Below, one piece after another: positions 55,030-64,000 of a DNA stretch of 64,000 bases (position 1 is its first letter; every line of letters begins with the position of its first letter). This DNA comes from Cystobacter ferrugineus (GTDB taxonomy: Bacteria > Myxococcota > Myxococcia > Myxococcales > Myxococcaceae). The notes beneath the pieces were generated by a model. That model was not told the DNA's origin, did no database searches, and was given only the letters and a program-made list of their open reading frames with translations. A program made the position numbers and the translations under genes. The DNA lies in contig NZ_MPIN01000004.1 in assembly GCF_001887355.1 (NCBI RefSeq), positions 783,733 to 847,732 of the forward strand, given 5' to 3'.

Positions 55030-56004
55030 ATGGACCTCCCCTTCGAGACGGATGAGAGCAGTGGAGGTGAGGGGCGTGGGGGAACCCTCGCTTCGACCGT
55101 GCTGGTGGTGGACGACGAGCCCGTGGTGCGCGATGTGTGTGCGCGTCTGCTGGGTCGAGAGCCGGACCTGGTGGTGACGCTGGCCGAGGACGCGGAGCAG
55201 GCGCTGCTGCTGCTCGACTCCCAGCGCTTCGACGTGCTCATCACCGACAAGAACCTGCCGGGCATGGGAGGCGTGGAGCTCATCGCCGAGGCCCGCGCGC
55301 GCCAGCCCTCGCTGGAGGCGGTGATGATCACCGGCTATTCCAGCTCCGAGTCGGTGATCGCCGCCTTCGCCGCGGGCGCCAGTGACTACATCCTCAAGCC
55401 CTTCGAGGACCTGCGCCTGGTGCGCGCCAAGGTGCGCGCCGCGCTGGAGCGCCGTGCGGGCCGGGTGAAGGGCCGGGAGCAGGCGCGGCGGGTGGCTCGG
55501 GAGGCCGCCGAGCTGCTGCAGGCGGGCGGGCAGGCCTCTCCCCAGGCGCGCCAGCAGATGGAGAGCCAGCTACGCGCGTATGAGCTCGCCAGCCGGATGT
55601 CGCCGGGAGGCCAGGTCGCGGTGGTGGGCAGCCCCGAGGCCCTGCGGACCCTGTTGGAAGAGGGCCTGGAGGCCGTGGCGCTGCCGCCGGACTCCCCGGC
55701 GCTCCTGGGCGCCGCCGTGGTGGTGCTGGAGACGGGGGCGCCGGACTGGTGGGACATCGCCGAGCGCCTCCAGACGGCTTCGCCGGACGTGGTGTTGCTC
55801 GCCGGCCCCCACGCGGACCTGGCGGACCTCCTGGATGCCATCACCCTGCGCCTGGAACTGGTGGGCTTTGGCTCCTCGTCGCCGCGGGCGCTGCCGGAGC
55901 GGGTGCGCATGTTGCTCATGCGCCGCAACCTGCAGCGTGCCCAGGCGAACCTGGCCGCGGCCCTGACGGCCTTCCGGGAGAGCCTCGCGCGGGGCGGTGC
56001 CTAG
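55030..56004 (+). CDS. Response regulator with degenerate second half
   Basis: 324 residues. REC domain at about 23-140: D28-D29, phospho-acceptor D73 in LITDKNLPGMGG, T101, and K123 in ILKPF, all intact. A helical linker (about 140-195) with AREAAELLQAG and QMESQLRAYELASRM follows. The C-terminal part (about 200-300; QVAVVGSPEALRTLLEEG, DVVLLAGPHADLADLLDAITLRL) looks like a second receiver fold lacking the phospho-Asp, ending in helix RRNLQRAQANLAAALTAF. There is no DNA-binding, GGDEF or HD output. Likely partner of the nearby receiver-kinase. It is followed by a strong hairpin. Confidence 0.85.
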   Translation: MDLPFETDESSGGEGRGGTLASTVLVVDDEPVVRDVCARLLGREPDLVVTLAEDAEQALLLLDSQRFDVLITDKNLPGMGGVELIAEARARQPSLEAVMITGYSSSESVIAAFAAGASDYILKPFEDLRLVRAKVRAALERRAGRVKGREQARRVAREAAELLQAGGQASPQARQQMESQLRAYELASRMSPGGQVAVVGSPEALRTLLEEGLEAVALPPDSPALLGAAVVVLETGAPDWWDIAERLQTASPDVVLLAGPHADLADLLDAITLRLELVGFGSSSPRALPERVRMLLMRRNLQRAQANLAAALTAFRESLARGGA

Positions 56005-56039
56005 GACGGGCGGAGCGGGGAGGGCGGGCCCGCAAAAGC

Positions 56040-56077
56040 GAAGCGCCCGCTTCTCCGAGGAGAGAAGCGGGCGCTTC
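56040..56077. terminator. Strong hairpin between response regulator and tRNA-Glu
   Basis: Perfect 16-bp stem (56040-56055 with 56062-56077), 6-nt loop. Read on the minus strand the stem is followed by GCTTTTGC, so it is best as the terminator of the tRNA cluster, and it can also stop the response regulator transcript from the other side. Confidence 0.8.
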
Positions 56078-56079
56078 AG

Positions 56080-56151
56080 TGACCCTGCCGGGATTCGAAC
56101 CCGAGTTTGAGCCGTGAGAGGGCTCCGTCCTAACCACTAGACGACAGGGCC
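56080..56151 (-). tRNA. tRNA-Glu (CTC), copy 1
   Basis: 72 nt on the minus strand. Acceptor stem GGCCCTG pairs with CAGGGTC (one G-U pair); D arm TCGTCTAGTGGTTAGGAC; anticodon loop CCTCTCACG with anticodon CTC; T arm CGGGTTCGAATCCCG. The discriminator is A and CCA is not encoded. Identical to copy 2. Confidence 0.95.
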
Positions 56152-56162
56152 GGGAAACAGAA

Positions 56163-56188
56163 CCCCCACCTTCCCAAGAAGGTGGGGG
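56163..56188 (-). terminator. Hairpin between the two tRNA-Glu genes
   Basis: Perfect 11-bp stem (56163-56173 with 56178-56188) with a 4-nt loop CCAA. On the minus strand it is followed by TTCTGTTT, on the plus strand by CCTTTGTT. It could terminate the upstream copy or serve as a processing signal; if it terminates, copy 1 needs its own promoter. Confidence 0.55.
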
Positions 56189-56201
56189 CCTTTGTTGCGA
56201 G

Positions 56202-56273
56202 TGACCCTGCCGGGATTCGAACCCGAGTTTGAGCCGTGAGAGGGCTCCGTCCTAACCACTAGACGACAGGGCC
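56202..56273 (-). tRNA. tRNA-Glu (CTC), copy 2
   Basis: 72 nt, identical in sequence to copy 1, offset by 122 bp. Anticodon CTC. Same arms and pairs. It lies upstream of copy 1 in transcription order and downstream of tRNA-Gln. Confidence 0.95.
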
Positions 56274-56296
56274 GGTTTGCAACCGGGTACTACGAG

Positions 56297-56367
56297 CTGG
56301 GGAACTAGGATTCGAACCTAGATAAGCAGAGTCAGAGTCTGCTGTCCTGCCGTTAGACGATTCCCCA
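56297..56367 (-). tRNA. tRNA-Gln (CTG)
   Basis: 71 nt on the minus strand. Acceptor TGGGGAA pairs with TTCCCCA; discriminator G. Anticodon stem GCAGA/TCTGC with loop CTCTGAC gives anticodon CTG (reads CAG). T arm CTAGGTTCGAATCCTAG. CCA is not encoded. First tRNA of the cluster, 24 bp before tRNA-Glu copy 2. Confidence 0.95.
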
Positions 56368-56437
56368 AGAACCGCTGAACTGCCCCCTCCGTACCGCAAC
56401 CACCCCGCTGATTCAACTGCTTTTTCGAACCACCGGG

Positions 56438-56860
56438 CTACCGCGACTTCTTCCCCGACTTCGGCTCTGCCTTCTTGGTCGGCGGTTTGCTGCTCGCCGG
56501 AGCCGACTTCACAGGTACCACATACACCCGGACTTCGTCATTTGCTTCGTAGATGTTCAACCCCTCGAAGTTTTTCCCCGAGGGATTGGTGATGTGGACC
56601 GCCTTGACACCCGGCTGGTTGACGATGGCCCGCCGGGGATAGGAACTCACGGGATAGACGATCTTGTAATACTCCAACGTCTTCTCGTAGTCCCCCGGTG
56701 CCCGGTACCTGTTCTCGCCCACCTTCTGAGCGCCGTCAGGCAACTGAGCCCCGCTCGCCACCTCCGCCACCGCCACCGCCGCCCAGAGCGCCACCACCAC
56801 CGCCCCGAGCGGGCGCGCCTTATAGAAAAGGCCCTTCCGGCTGTCAAGCACTCGTGTCAT
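56438..56860 (-). CDS. Membrane-anchored hypothetical protein
   Basis: 140 residues. A short basic start (TRVLDSRKGLFYKARP) precedes one hydrophobic span (LGAVVVALWAAVAVAEVASG), so it is either bitopic or a secreted protein. A beta-rich domain of about 65 residues (YRAPGDYEKTLEYYKIVYPVSS, KAVHITNPSG, LNIYEANDEVRVYVV) is followed by a Lys/Pro/Ser tail. Not recognised. ATG at 56860. It lies between gltX (69-bp gap) and tRNA-Gln on the same strand, so co-transcription is possible. Confidence 0.7.
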   Translation of the reverse strand: MTRVLDSRKGLFYKARPLGAVVVALWAAVAVAEVASGAQLPDGAQKVGENRYRAPGDYEKTLEYYKIVYPVSSYPRRAIVNQPGVKAVHITNPSGKNFEGLNIYEANDEVRVYVVPVKSAPASSKPPTKKAEPKSGKKSR

Positions 56861-56929
56861 CGGCGGAGAACAATAGGGCCCTGGCGCGGAGGTGTCCACT
56901 CCAACCTGGGCCCCCGGCGTCCCGGGCCT

Positions 56930-58372
<1,443 letters not shown>

Positions 58373-58483
58373 AGTCAAAGGGGGCGGATAGCAGGAGCGG
58401 TCTCATGTGGTCAACGAAGCGGCCGCTTCCCGGTCCCGCGAGCACCCGCCATGCATTAAACTGCCGGGAATCGAGGCCCATTC

Positions 58484-59068
58484 ATGATCCGTTCCAGCGC
58501 GTTGCGCGTCCTGCTTTCCGCCCTTGTCCTGCTCTGTCTGCCCGCGAGCGCCACCACCATGCTCAGGATGGATCTGCCCGAGCTGTCGCACTCGGCCGAT
58601 GTCATCGTCCACGGCACGGTGCGCCGCGTGGAGAGCCGGTGGAGCGGCGATCGCCGCCTCATCGTCACCGACGTGGAGATCCAGGTGACCGAGGCCCTCA
58701 AGGGGCAGGCGGGCGGCACGGTGCTCGTCACCCAGAGCGGGGGACAGGTAGGCGACATCGGTCAGACGGTGAGCGGCCTCGCCTCCTTCTCCCCGAACGA
58801 GGAGGTGGTGGTGTTCCTCGAGCGCCGCGGCTCCGCCTTCCATGTCTCGGGCCTGGCGCAGGGCAAGTACAAGGTCCTGCGCACGGAGGGCGACACGCGC
58901 GCCATGGCAGTGCCGGAGTCCACCGGGGAGGCACTCCTGCTGGACTCCACGACGCGCCAGCCCGTCACGTCCTCGCGCCAGGCCCTGCCGCTCCCGGAGC
59001 TCAAGACCGCCATCCGCGCGGCGCTCCAGCAGCCGGCTCCGGTGCGCTCGCAGGGGAAGCGGCCATGA
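58484..59068 (+). CDS. Secreted hypothetical protein, first gene of the protease operon
   Basis: 194 residues. Signal peptide (VLLSALVLLCLPASATT) followed by a beta-rich domain: LPELSHSADVIVHGTVRRVES, then RLIVTDVEIQVTEALKG and GGTVLVTQSGGQVGDIGQ, a pattern seen in DUF-like periplasmic proteins of myxobacteria. The C-terminal 40 residues (SSRQALPLPELKTAIRAALQQ) are helical. Not recognised by name. Its stop overlaps the start of the first metalloprotease (ATGA), so it is coupled and probably assists or precedes that secreted enzyme. Confidence 0.75.
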   Translation: MIRSSALRVLLSALVLLCLPASATTMLRMDLPELSHSADVIVHGTVRRVESRWSGDRRLIVTDVEIQVTEALKGQAGGTVLVTQSGGQVGDIGQTVSGLASFSPNEEVVVFLERRGSAFHVSGLAQGKYKVLRTEGDTRAMAVPESTGEALLLDSTTRQPVTSSRQALPLPELKTAIRAALQQPAPVRSQGKRP

Positions 59069-59982
59069 CGGTCTCCGCCCTGGTCCTCTCCCTCGCCCTG
59101 GCGCAGAGCAGCCCCTATGTCCGCAGCCACGTGGACAAGGACGATTCGAGCACCCAGTGCCTCTTCTGGACGAAGCCCGTCATCAACTGGAACCTGAGCA
59201 GCGTGGGCAACCCCGAGAGCACGGATGAGCAGAAGCAGCGCGAGTTCGCGGCCATCCGCGCTTCCTTCCAGAGCTGGCAGCGCATCTTCGAGGACTGCGG
59301 CAACCTGAGCTTCTCCGAGGGGCCGCTGCTCGACGAACGCCAGGTGGGGTTCGTGCAGAAGGAGGAGAACCACAACCTCATCCTCTTCCGCTCGCGGCGC
59401 TGCCTGGAGGTGGCGCCCCGCACGGACAAGTGCTGGGCCGAGAAGACGTGCGGCAACGTCTATGACTGCTGGGACAGCGATGATCGCACCATCGCCCTCA
59501 CGCTCACCACGTATGACGCGCGCTCCGGCATCATCTACGACTCGGACATCCTGTTGAACGCGAGTGGCTTCGTCTTCACCACCGTGTCCAGTCCGCCCTG
59601 CGCCCAGCCCATCGCCAGCAAGACGCCCAACTGCGTGGCCACCGACGTGCAGAACACCATGACCCACGAGCTCGGCCATCTCATCGGCCTGGATCACACG
59701 TGGTTGAGCTCCTCTGTCATGTACCCCGAGGCACCCTCGGGGGAGATCTCCAAGCGCGACATCGATGAGGGCTCGCGCGACTTCGTGTGCCGCGCCTATC
59801 CCAAGGGTCTTCCCAGCCAGAGCTGCTTCACGCCCACGCTCAACGCGTCGTCCCCGGGTGACACCGCCCTCGCCCTGGGCAGACAGTCCACGGGGTGTTC
59901 CGCCACGGGCGGCGCGTCGTGGCTCTCCGCACTGGTGGCACTGGGCTGGTTCGGGTGGCGGCGCCGGAGCGTGCGCTCATGA
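59065..59982 (+). CDS. MYXO-CTERM zinc metalloprotease A
   Basis: 305 residues. Short signal peptide (VSALVLSLALA). A metzincin-type zinc motif HELGHLIGLDH (H201, H205, H211) with the downstream Met-turn candidate SSSVMYPEA. Two cysteine pairs around CLFWTKP and CWAEKTCGNVYDC suggest disulfides. The C-terminus has GCSATGG, a hydrophobic span (WLSALVALGWFGW) and RRR, which is the MYXO-CTERM sorting pattern that anchors proteins at the outer surface. Both ends overlap neighbours by 4 nt. A paralogue follows; together they form a tandem pair. Confidence 0.9.
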   Translation: MTVSALVLSLALAQSSPYVRSHVDKDDSSTQCLFWTKPVINWNLSSVGNPESTDEQKQREFAAIRASFQSWQRIFEDCGNLSFSEGPLLDERQVGFVQKEENHNLILFRSRRCLEVAPRTDKCWAEKTCGNVYDCWDSDDRTIALTLTTYDARSGIIYDSDILLNASGFVFTTVSSPPCAQPIASKTPNCVATDVQNTMTHELGHLIGLDHTWLSSSVMYPEAPSGEISKRDIDEGSRDFVCRAYPKGLPSQSCFTPTLNASSPGDTALALGRQSTGCSATGGASWLSALVALGWFGWRRRSVRS

Positions 59983-60905
59983 CGCGCCCGCTCGTGGTGA
60001 TGCTGTCCGCGGCGCTCTGTCTCGCCGCGCCTCGCGCCGGGGCGCAGGTGTACCACCGGACCCTGGCCAAGGGCCTGCCCTTCTGTGTCTTCTGGCCAGG
60101 GCGCGAGTACGTCTATCGCCTGGACGCGGCGGGCAGCTCGCGCACCCCAGGGGACTCCGAGTTCGCGGCCATCGAGGCCGCGGTGGAGTCCTGGCGCGCG
60201 GTGTCCGCCACCTGCAGCGACTACACCTTCCGCAGGGGACCCGACATCGAGCACCCCCTCGTGGGCTATGACGAGAACTCCGACGTCAATGAGAACGTCA
60301 TCACCTTCCGCGAGCGGGACTGCAACGACGTCGTCCCGCCGGGCGACCCCTGCATCGATGCGAAGACCTGCGGCAACGTCTACTCCTGCTGGGCGCACGG
60401 TGCGGGGATCCTCGGGCTGACCACCACCACCTATGGCCTGTCCACCGGCAAGGTCTTCGACGCGGACATCGAGCTCAACGCGGCCCCGGAGGGCAGGGGG
60501 TTTCTCTTCACCACCGTGGACTCGCCGCCCTGTGACGGCGGCCAGAGCTCCGGTTGTGTCTCCGCCGACGTGCAGAACACGGTGACCCACGAACTCGGCC
60601 ACGTGGTCGGGCTGGACCACGTTCCCGAACAGCCGGGTTCCACCATGGAGCCCTCCGCGTTCCCCGGAGAGACGAACAAGCGCATCATCGACGTGGGCAG
60701 CATCGCGGGCTTCTGCGACGCCTACCCCCGGGGGCTCCCGCCTACCCAGTGCGGAGAGAACCCGGAGCTCGGCCGCCGCTTCCAGGCGGTGTCCCACGCC
60801 CCGTGGTCCGGGTGTGCGGCGGCGCCCGGCGCCCTGCTGCCCACGGCGGCGCTGCTCGGCGTGTGGGGACTCGGCCGGCGGCGCGGGCGCACGCGCGGCT
60901 CGTGA
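59979..60905 (+). CDS. MYXO-CTERM zinc metalloprotease B
   Basis: 308 residues, clear paralogue of protease A in layout: signal peptide (VVMLSAALCLAAPRAGA), VESWRAVSATCSDYTFRRG, C-pairs CIDAKTCGNVYSCW, the zinc motif HELGHVVGLDH (H204, H208, H214) with a Met-turn candidate STMEPSAFPG, and the tail GCAAAPG, hydrophobic span (LLPTAALLGVWGLG) and RRRGR. Starts within the stop of protease A (ATGA). Similar fold with diverged substrate loops. The three-gene unit ends with the convergent kinase stop 51 bp on. Confidence 0.9.
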   Translation: MTRPLVVMLSAALCLAAPRAGAQVYHRTLAKGLPFCVFWPGREYVYRLDAAGSSRTPGDSEFAAIEAAVESWRAVSATCSDYTFRRGPDIEHPLVGYDENSDVNENVITFRERDCNDVVPPGDPCIDAKTCGNVYSCWAHGAGILGLTTTTYGLSTGKVFDADIELNAAPEGRGFLFTTVDSPPCDGGQSSGCVSADVQNTVTHELGHVVGLDHVPEQPGSTMEPSAFPGETNKRIIDVGSIAGFCDAYPRGLPPTQCGENPELGRRFQAVSHAPWSGCAAAPGALLPTAALLGVWGLGRRRGRTRGS

Positions 60906-60938
60906 GCCCCGGCCGCGGCCCGAGAGCCCCGGCCGCGG
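60904..60938 (+). repeat. 15-bp direct repeat after the protease operon
   Basis: GAGCCCCGGCCGCGG occurs at 60904-60918 and again at 60924-60938, 5 bp between. The first starts within the protease stop. CCGCGG palindromes inside them could pair (60913-60918 with 60933-60938) as a weak hairpin between convergent genes. Confidence 0.4.
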
Positions 60939-60956
60939 CGCGCCGGCGTGCCTTCC

Positions 60957-62939
<1,983 letters not shown>

Positions 62940-63096
62940 CCCGCGGCCGGGTGGGAACCATTCTTCCAGGAAGTGGAGTCAAGCCATGAAACCACAACTC
63001 CCGGAAACACGCGACTTGGGAGCGGGTGCTTGCTCGGCTCCCATCCTGGGGGTGCTCGCCGAGGGACCAGGGGACGAGTGGGATGCGCGGCCCGCA

Positions 63097-63126
63097 TTGA
63101 CGGGTTCGGCGTGATCGGACTACCGT
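63097..63126 (+). promoter_or_regulatory. Candidate promoter of cheW
   Basis: TTGACG (63097-63102), 18 nt, TACCGT (63121-63126), about 44 nt before the cheW start, in the 230-bp divergent gap. A CTTCCAGGAAG inverted repeat lies at 62963-62973 in the same gap, a possible operator. By eye only. Confidence 0.4.
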
Positions 63127-63169
63127 TCCATCCCTCCCCCTCCCGCGGACACGTTCAGGCGGGCCCGCC

Positions 63170-63733
63170 ATGGTCGACTTTCCTCCAATGACGGCTGATG
63201 CCCAGGCGAGACGTGCGTCGGTCCAGAAGCGCTTGCTGGTGCTGGAGGAGGAGATCGTCCGGCTGCGGCGGGAGCTGGGCACGCTGGGCGTGGATCAGCG
63301 CCTGCCGGGACTCTACCTCACCGTGGAGGTGGCGGGCTCCACCGCCCTCTTGCCCGTGGAGGCGGTCCTGGAGGTGGTGCGGCTGGTGGCCATCGAGCCC
63401 CTGCCGGCGGCCCTGCCCCATGTGCGCGGCACCATGCTCTACCGGGGGACTCCCGCGGTGGTGGTGGACCTGGCGGCGATGCTGGGCGTGCGGCGGGAGC
63501 CGGAGCTGGACGCGCATCTGGTCATCTGTGGCGGCGCGCGCATGGTGGCCGTGCTGGTGGACCGGGTGCGCGACCTCGTCGAGTCGCCCGTGCTGGTGGA
63601 GGGGTCCCTCGAGGAGGGGGTCCCCACCGCGTGGGACAGGACGGGGCTGATGGCGGGCCTGTGCCGCACGCCCGAGGGCATCCGTCCGCTGCTGCGCGCC
63701 TCGGCCATCCTGAACGTTCCGGAGGGCGCGTGA
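63170..63733 (+). CDS. cheW: CheW-like chemotaxis scaffold protein
   Basis: 187 residues. Helical start (RASVQKRLLVLEEEIVRLRREL), then a CheW domain of two beta barrels: YLTVEVAGSTALLPVEAVLEVV, PHVRGTMLYRGTPAVVVDLAAML, MVAVLVDRVRDLVES. It would link receptors to CheA kinase in a chemosensory array. ATG at 63170 or an in-frame one at 63188. Its stop overlaps the cheR start (GTGA). This is the first gene of a chemosensory cluster that continues past the window; the pathway cannot be named from here. Confidence 0.88.
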   Translation: MVDFPPMTADAQARRASVQKRLLVLEEEIVRLRRELGTLGVDQRLPGLYLTVEVAGSTALLPVEAVLEVVRLVAIEPLPAALPHVRGTMLYRGTPAVVVDLAAMLGVRREPELDAHLVICGGARMVAVLVDRVRDLVESPVLVEGSLEEGVPTAWDRTGLMAGLCRTPEGIRPLLRASAILNVPEGA

Positions 63734-64000
63734 AGGAGCCGGGGAAGGTGGAACGGCTCGATGAAGCGGCGCTCGGAGGTCTGGAGTCCGTCCTGCGCGC
63801 CGAGTGCGGCATGGTGCTGGCCCCCAGCGTGCGCCGCTCCCTGGGCACCGCCCTCACGCGCGCGGCCGAGGCCCATGGCCTGCCTCCGCGCGACTTCCTC
63901 CACCGGCTGCTGGCGCGCGACACCGGGGCGGTGGAGTCCTTCATCGGCTACGCGGTCATCGGCGAGACGTACTTCTTCCGCCACCCCGAGCAGCTCCGTG
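63730..64000 (+). CDS. cheR: CheR methyltransferase, N-terminal part (truncated by window)
   Basis: About 90 residues of a CheR-type protein from a GTG start at 63730 that overlaps the cheW stop. The N-terminal helical domain (LESVLRAECGMVLAPSVRRS, LPPRDFLHRLLARDTGAVES) is followed by IGYAVIGETYFFRHPEQLR, the CheR hallmark IGETYFFR that begins the SAM-binding region. It would methylate receptor glutamates. The 3' end is outside the window. Confidence 0.88.
   Translation, partial: MKEPGKVERLDEAALGGLESVLRAECGMVLAPSVRRSLGTALTRAAEAHGLPPRDFLHRLLARDTGAVESFIGYAVIGETYFFRHPEQLR

Overview
The window is a dense, high-GC stretch of bacterial chromosome with strong GC-ending codon bias, short intergenic gaps and many 4-nt start/stop overlaps. 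Several traits point to a myxobacterium (Myxococcota, probably a Cystobacterineae relative such as Archangium, Cystobacter or Melittangium). They are two metalloproteases with MYXO-CTERM type tails, a Ser/Thr protein kinase with PEGA and TonB-like parts, a receiver-first histidine kinase, DUF1592/DUF1552 and DUF4091/DUF3108 pairs, and many secreted proteins of unknown role. The taxonomic call is inference from gene content; no rRNA is present.

Layout. 0-5 kb: tail of an M28 peptidase, then uvrB-uvrC (excision repair) and a DUF507 gene. 5-13.6 kb: a secreted Pro/Ala-rich protein, a minus-strand DUF3108-DUF4091-DUF3108 envelope cluster, a zinc-ribbon protein, yggS-maf and a GAF-GGDEF cyclase with an intact inhibition site. 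13.6-20 kb: a SurA/PpiD-like isomerase facing mreC-mreD-mrdA-rodA, the cell-elongation operon without mreB. 20-29 kb: mgtE, a PilZ protein, trxA, then a haem block (unknown gene, ccsA/hemX-like, hemA, hemC, hemD) ending in a GspE/PilB-type ATPase. 29-36.4 kb: tldD-tldE, a VOC protein, and a DUF1592 multihaem lipoprotein with a CBM2-like tail paired with a Tat-exported DUF1552 protein.

36.7-46 kb: a glycosyltransferase-like/VanW pair, an aldo-keto reductase, an outer-membrane barrel, a GbsR/MarR regulator, a Tat-lipoprotein epimerase, an NTT-like carrier, a Nudix hydrolase and an organophosphate-type MFS carrier. 46-52.4 kb: a large unknown membrane protein, a HAD phosphatase and pdhA-pdhB-pdhC closed by a perfect hairpin. 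52.4-56 kb: small proteins, a REC-histidine kinase, a membrane protein whose 3' end overlaps it antisense, and a response regulator with a receiver-like second half. 56-58.4 kb: two identical tRNA-Glu genes, tRNA-Gln and gltX, all on the minus strand. 58.4-64 kb: a three-gene coupled operon with two MYXO-CTERM metalloproteases, the kinase-PEGA-TonB fusion, then cheW and the start of cheR.

Most of the window is core housekeeping. The least explained parts are the DUF1592/DUF1552 cytochrome-CBM pair, the twin protease operon, the kinase-TonB fusion, the GT/VanW pair, the Tat-lipoprotein epimerase beside an NTT-like carrier, and the receiver-kinase/pseudo-receiver locus. No CRISPR array, insertion sequence, prophage or integration site was seen.
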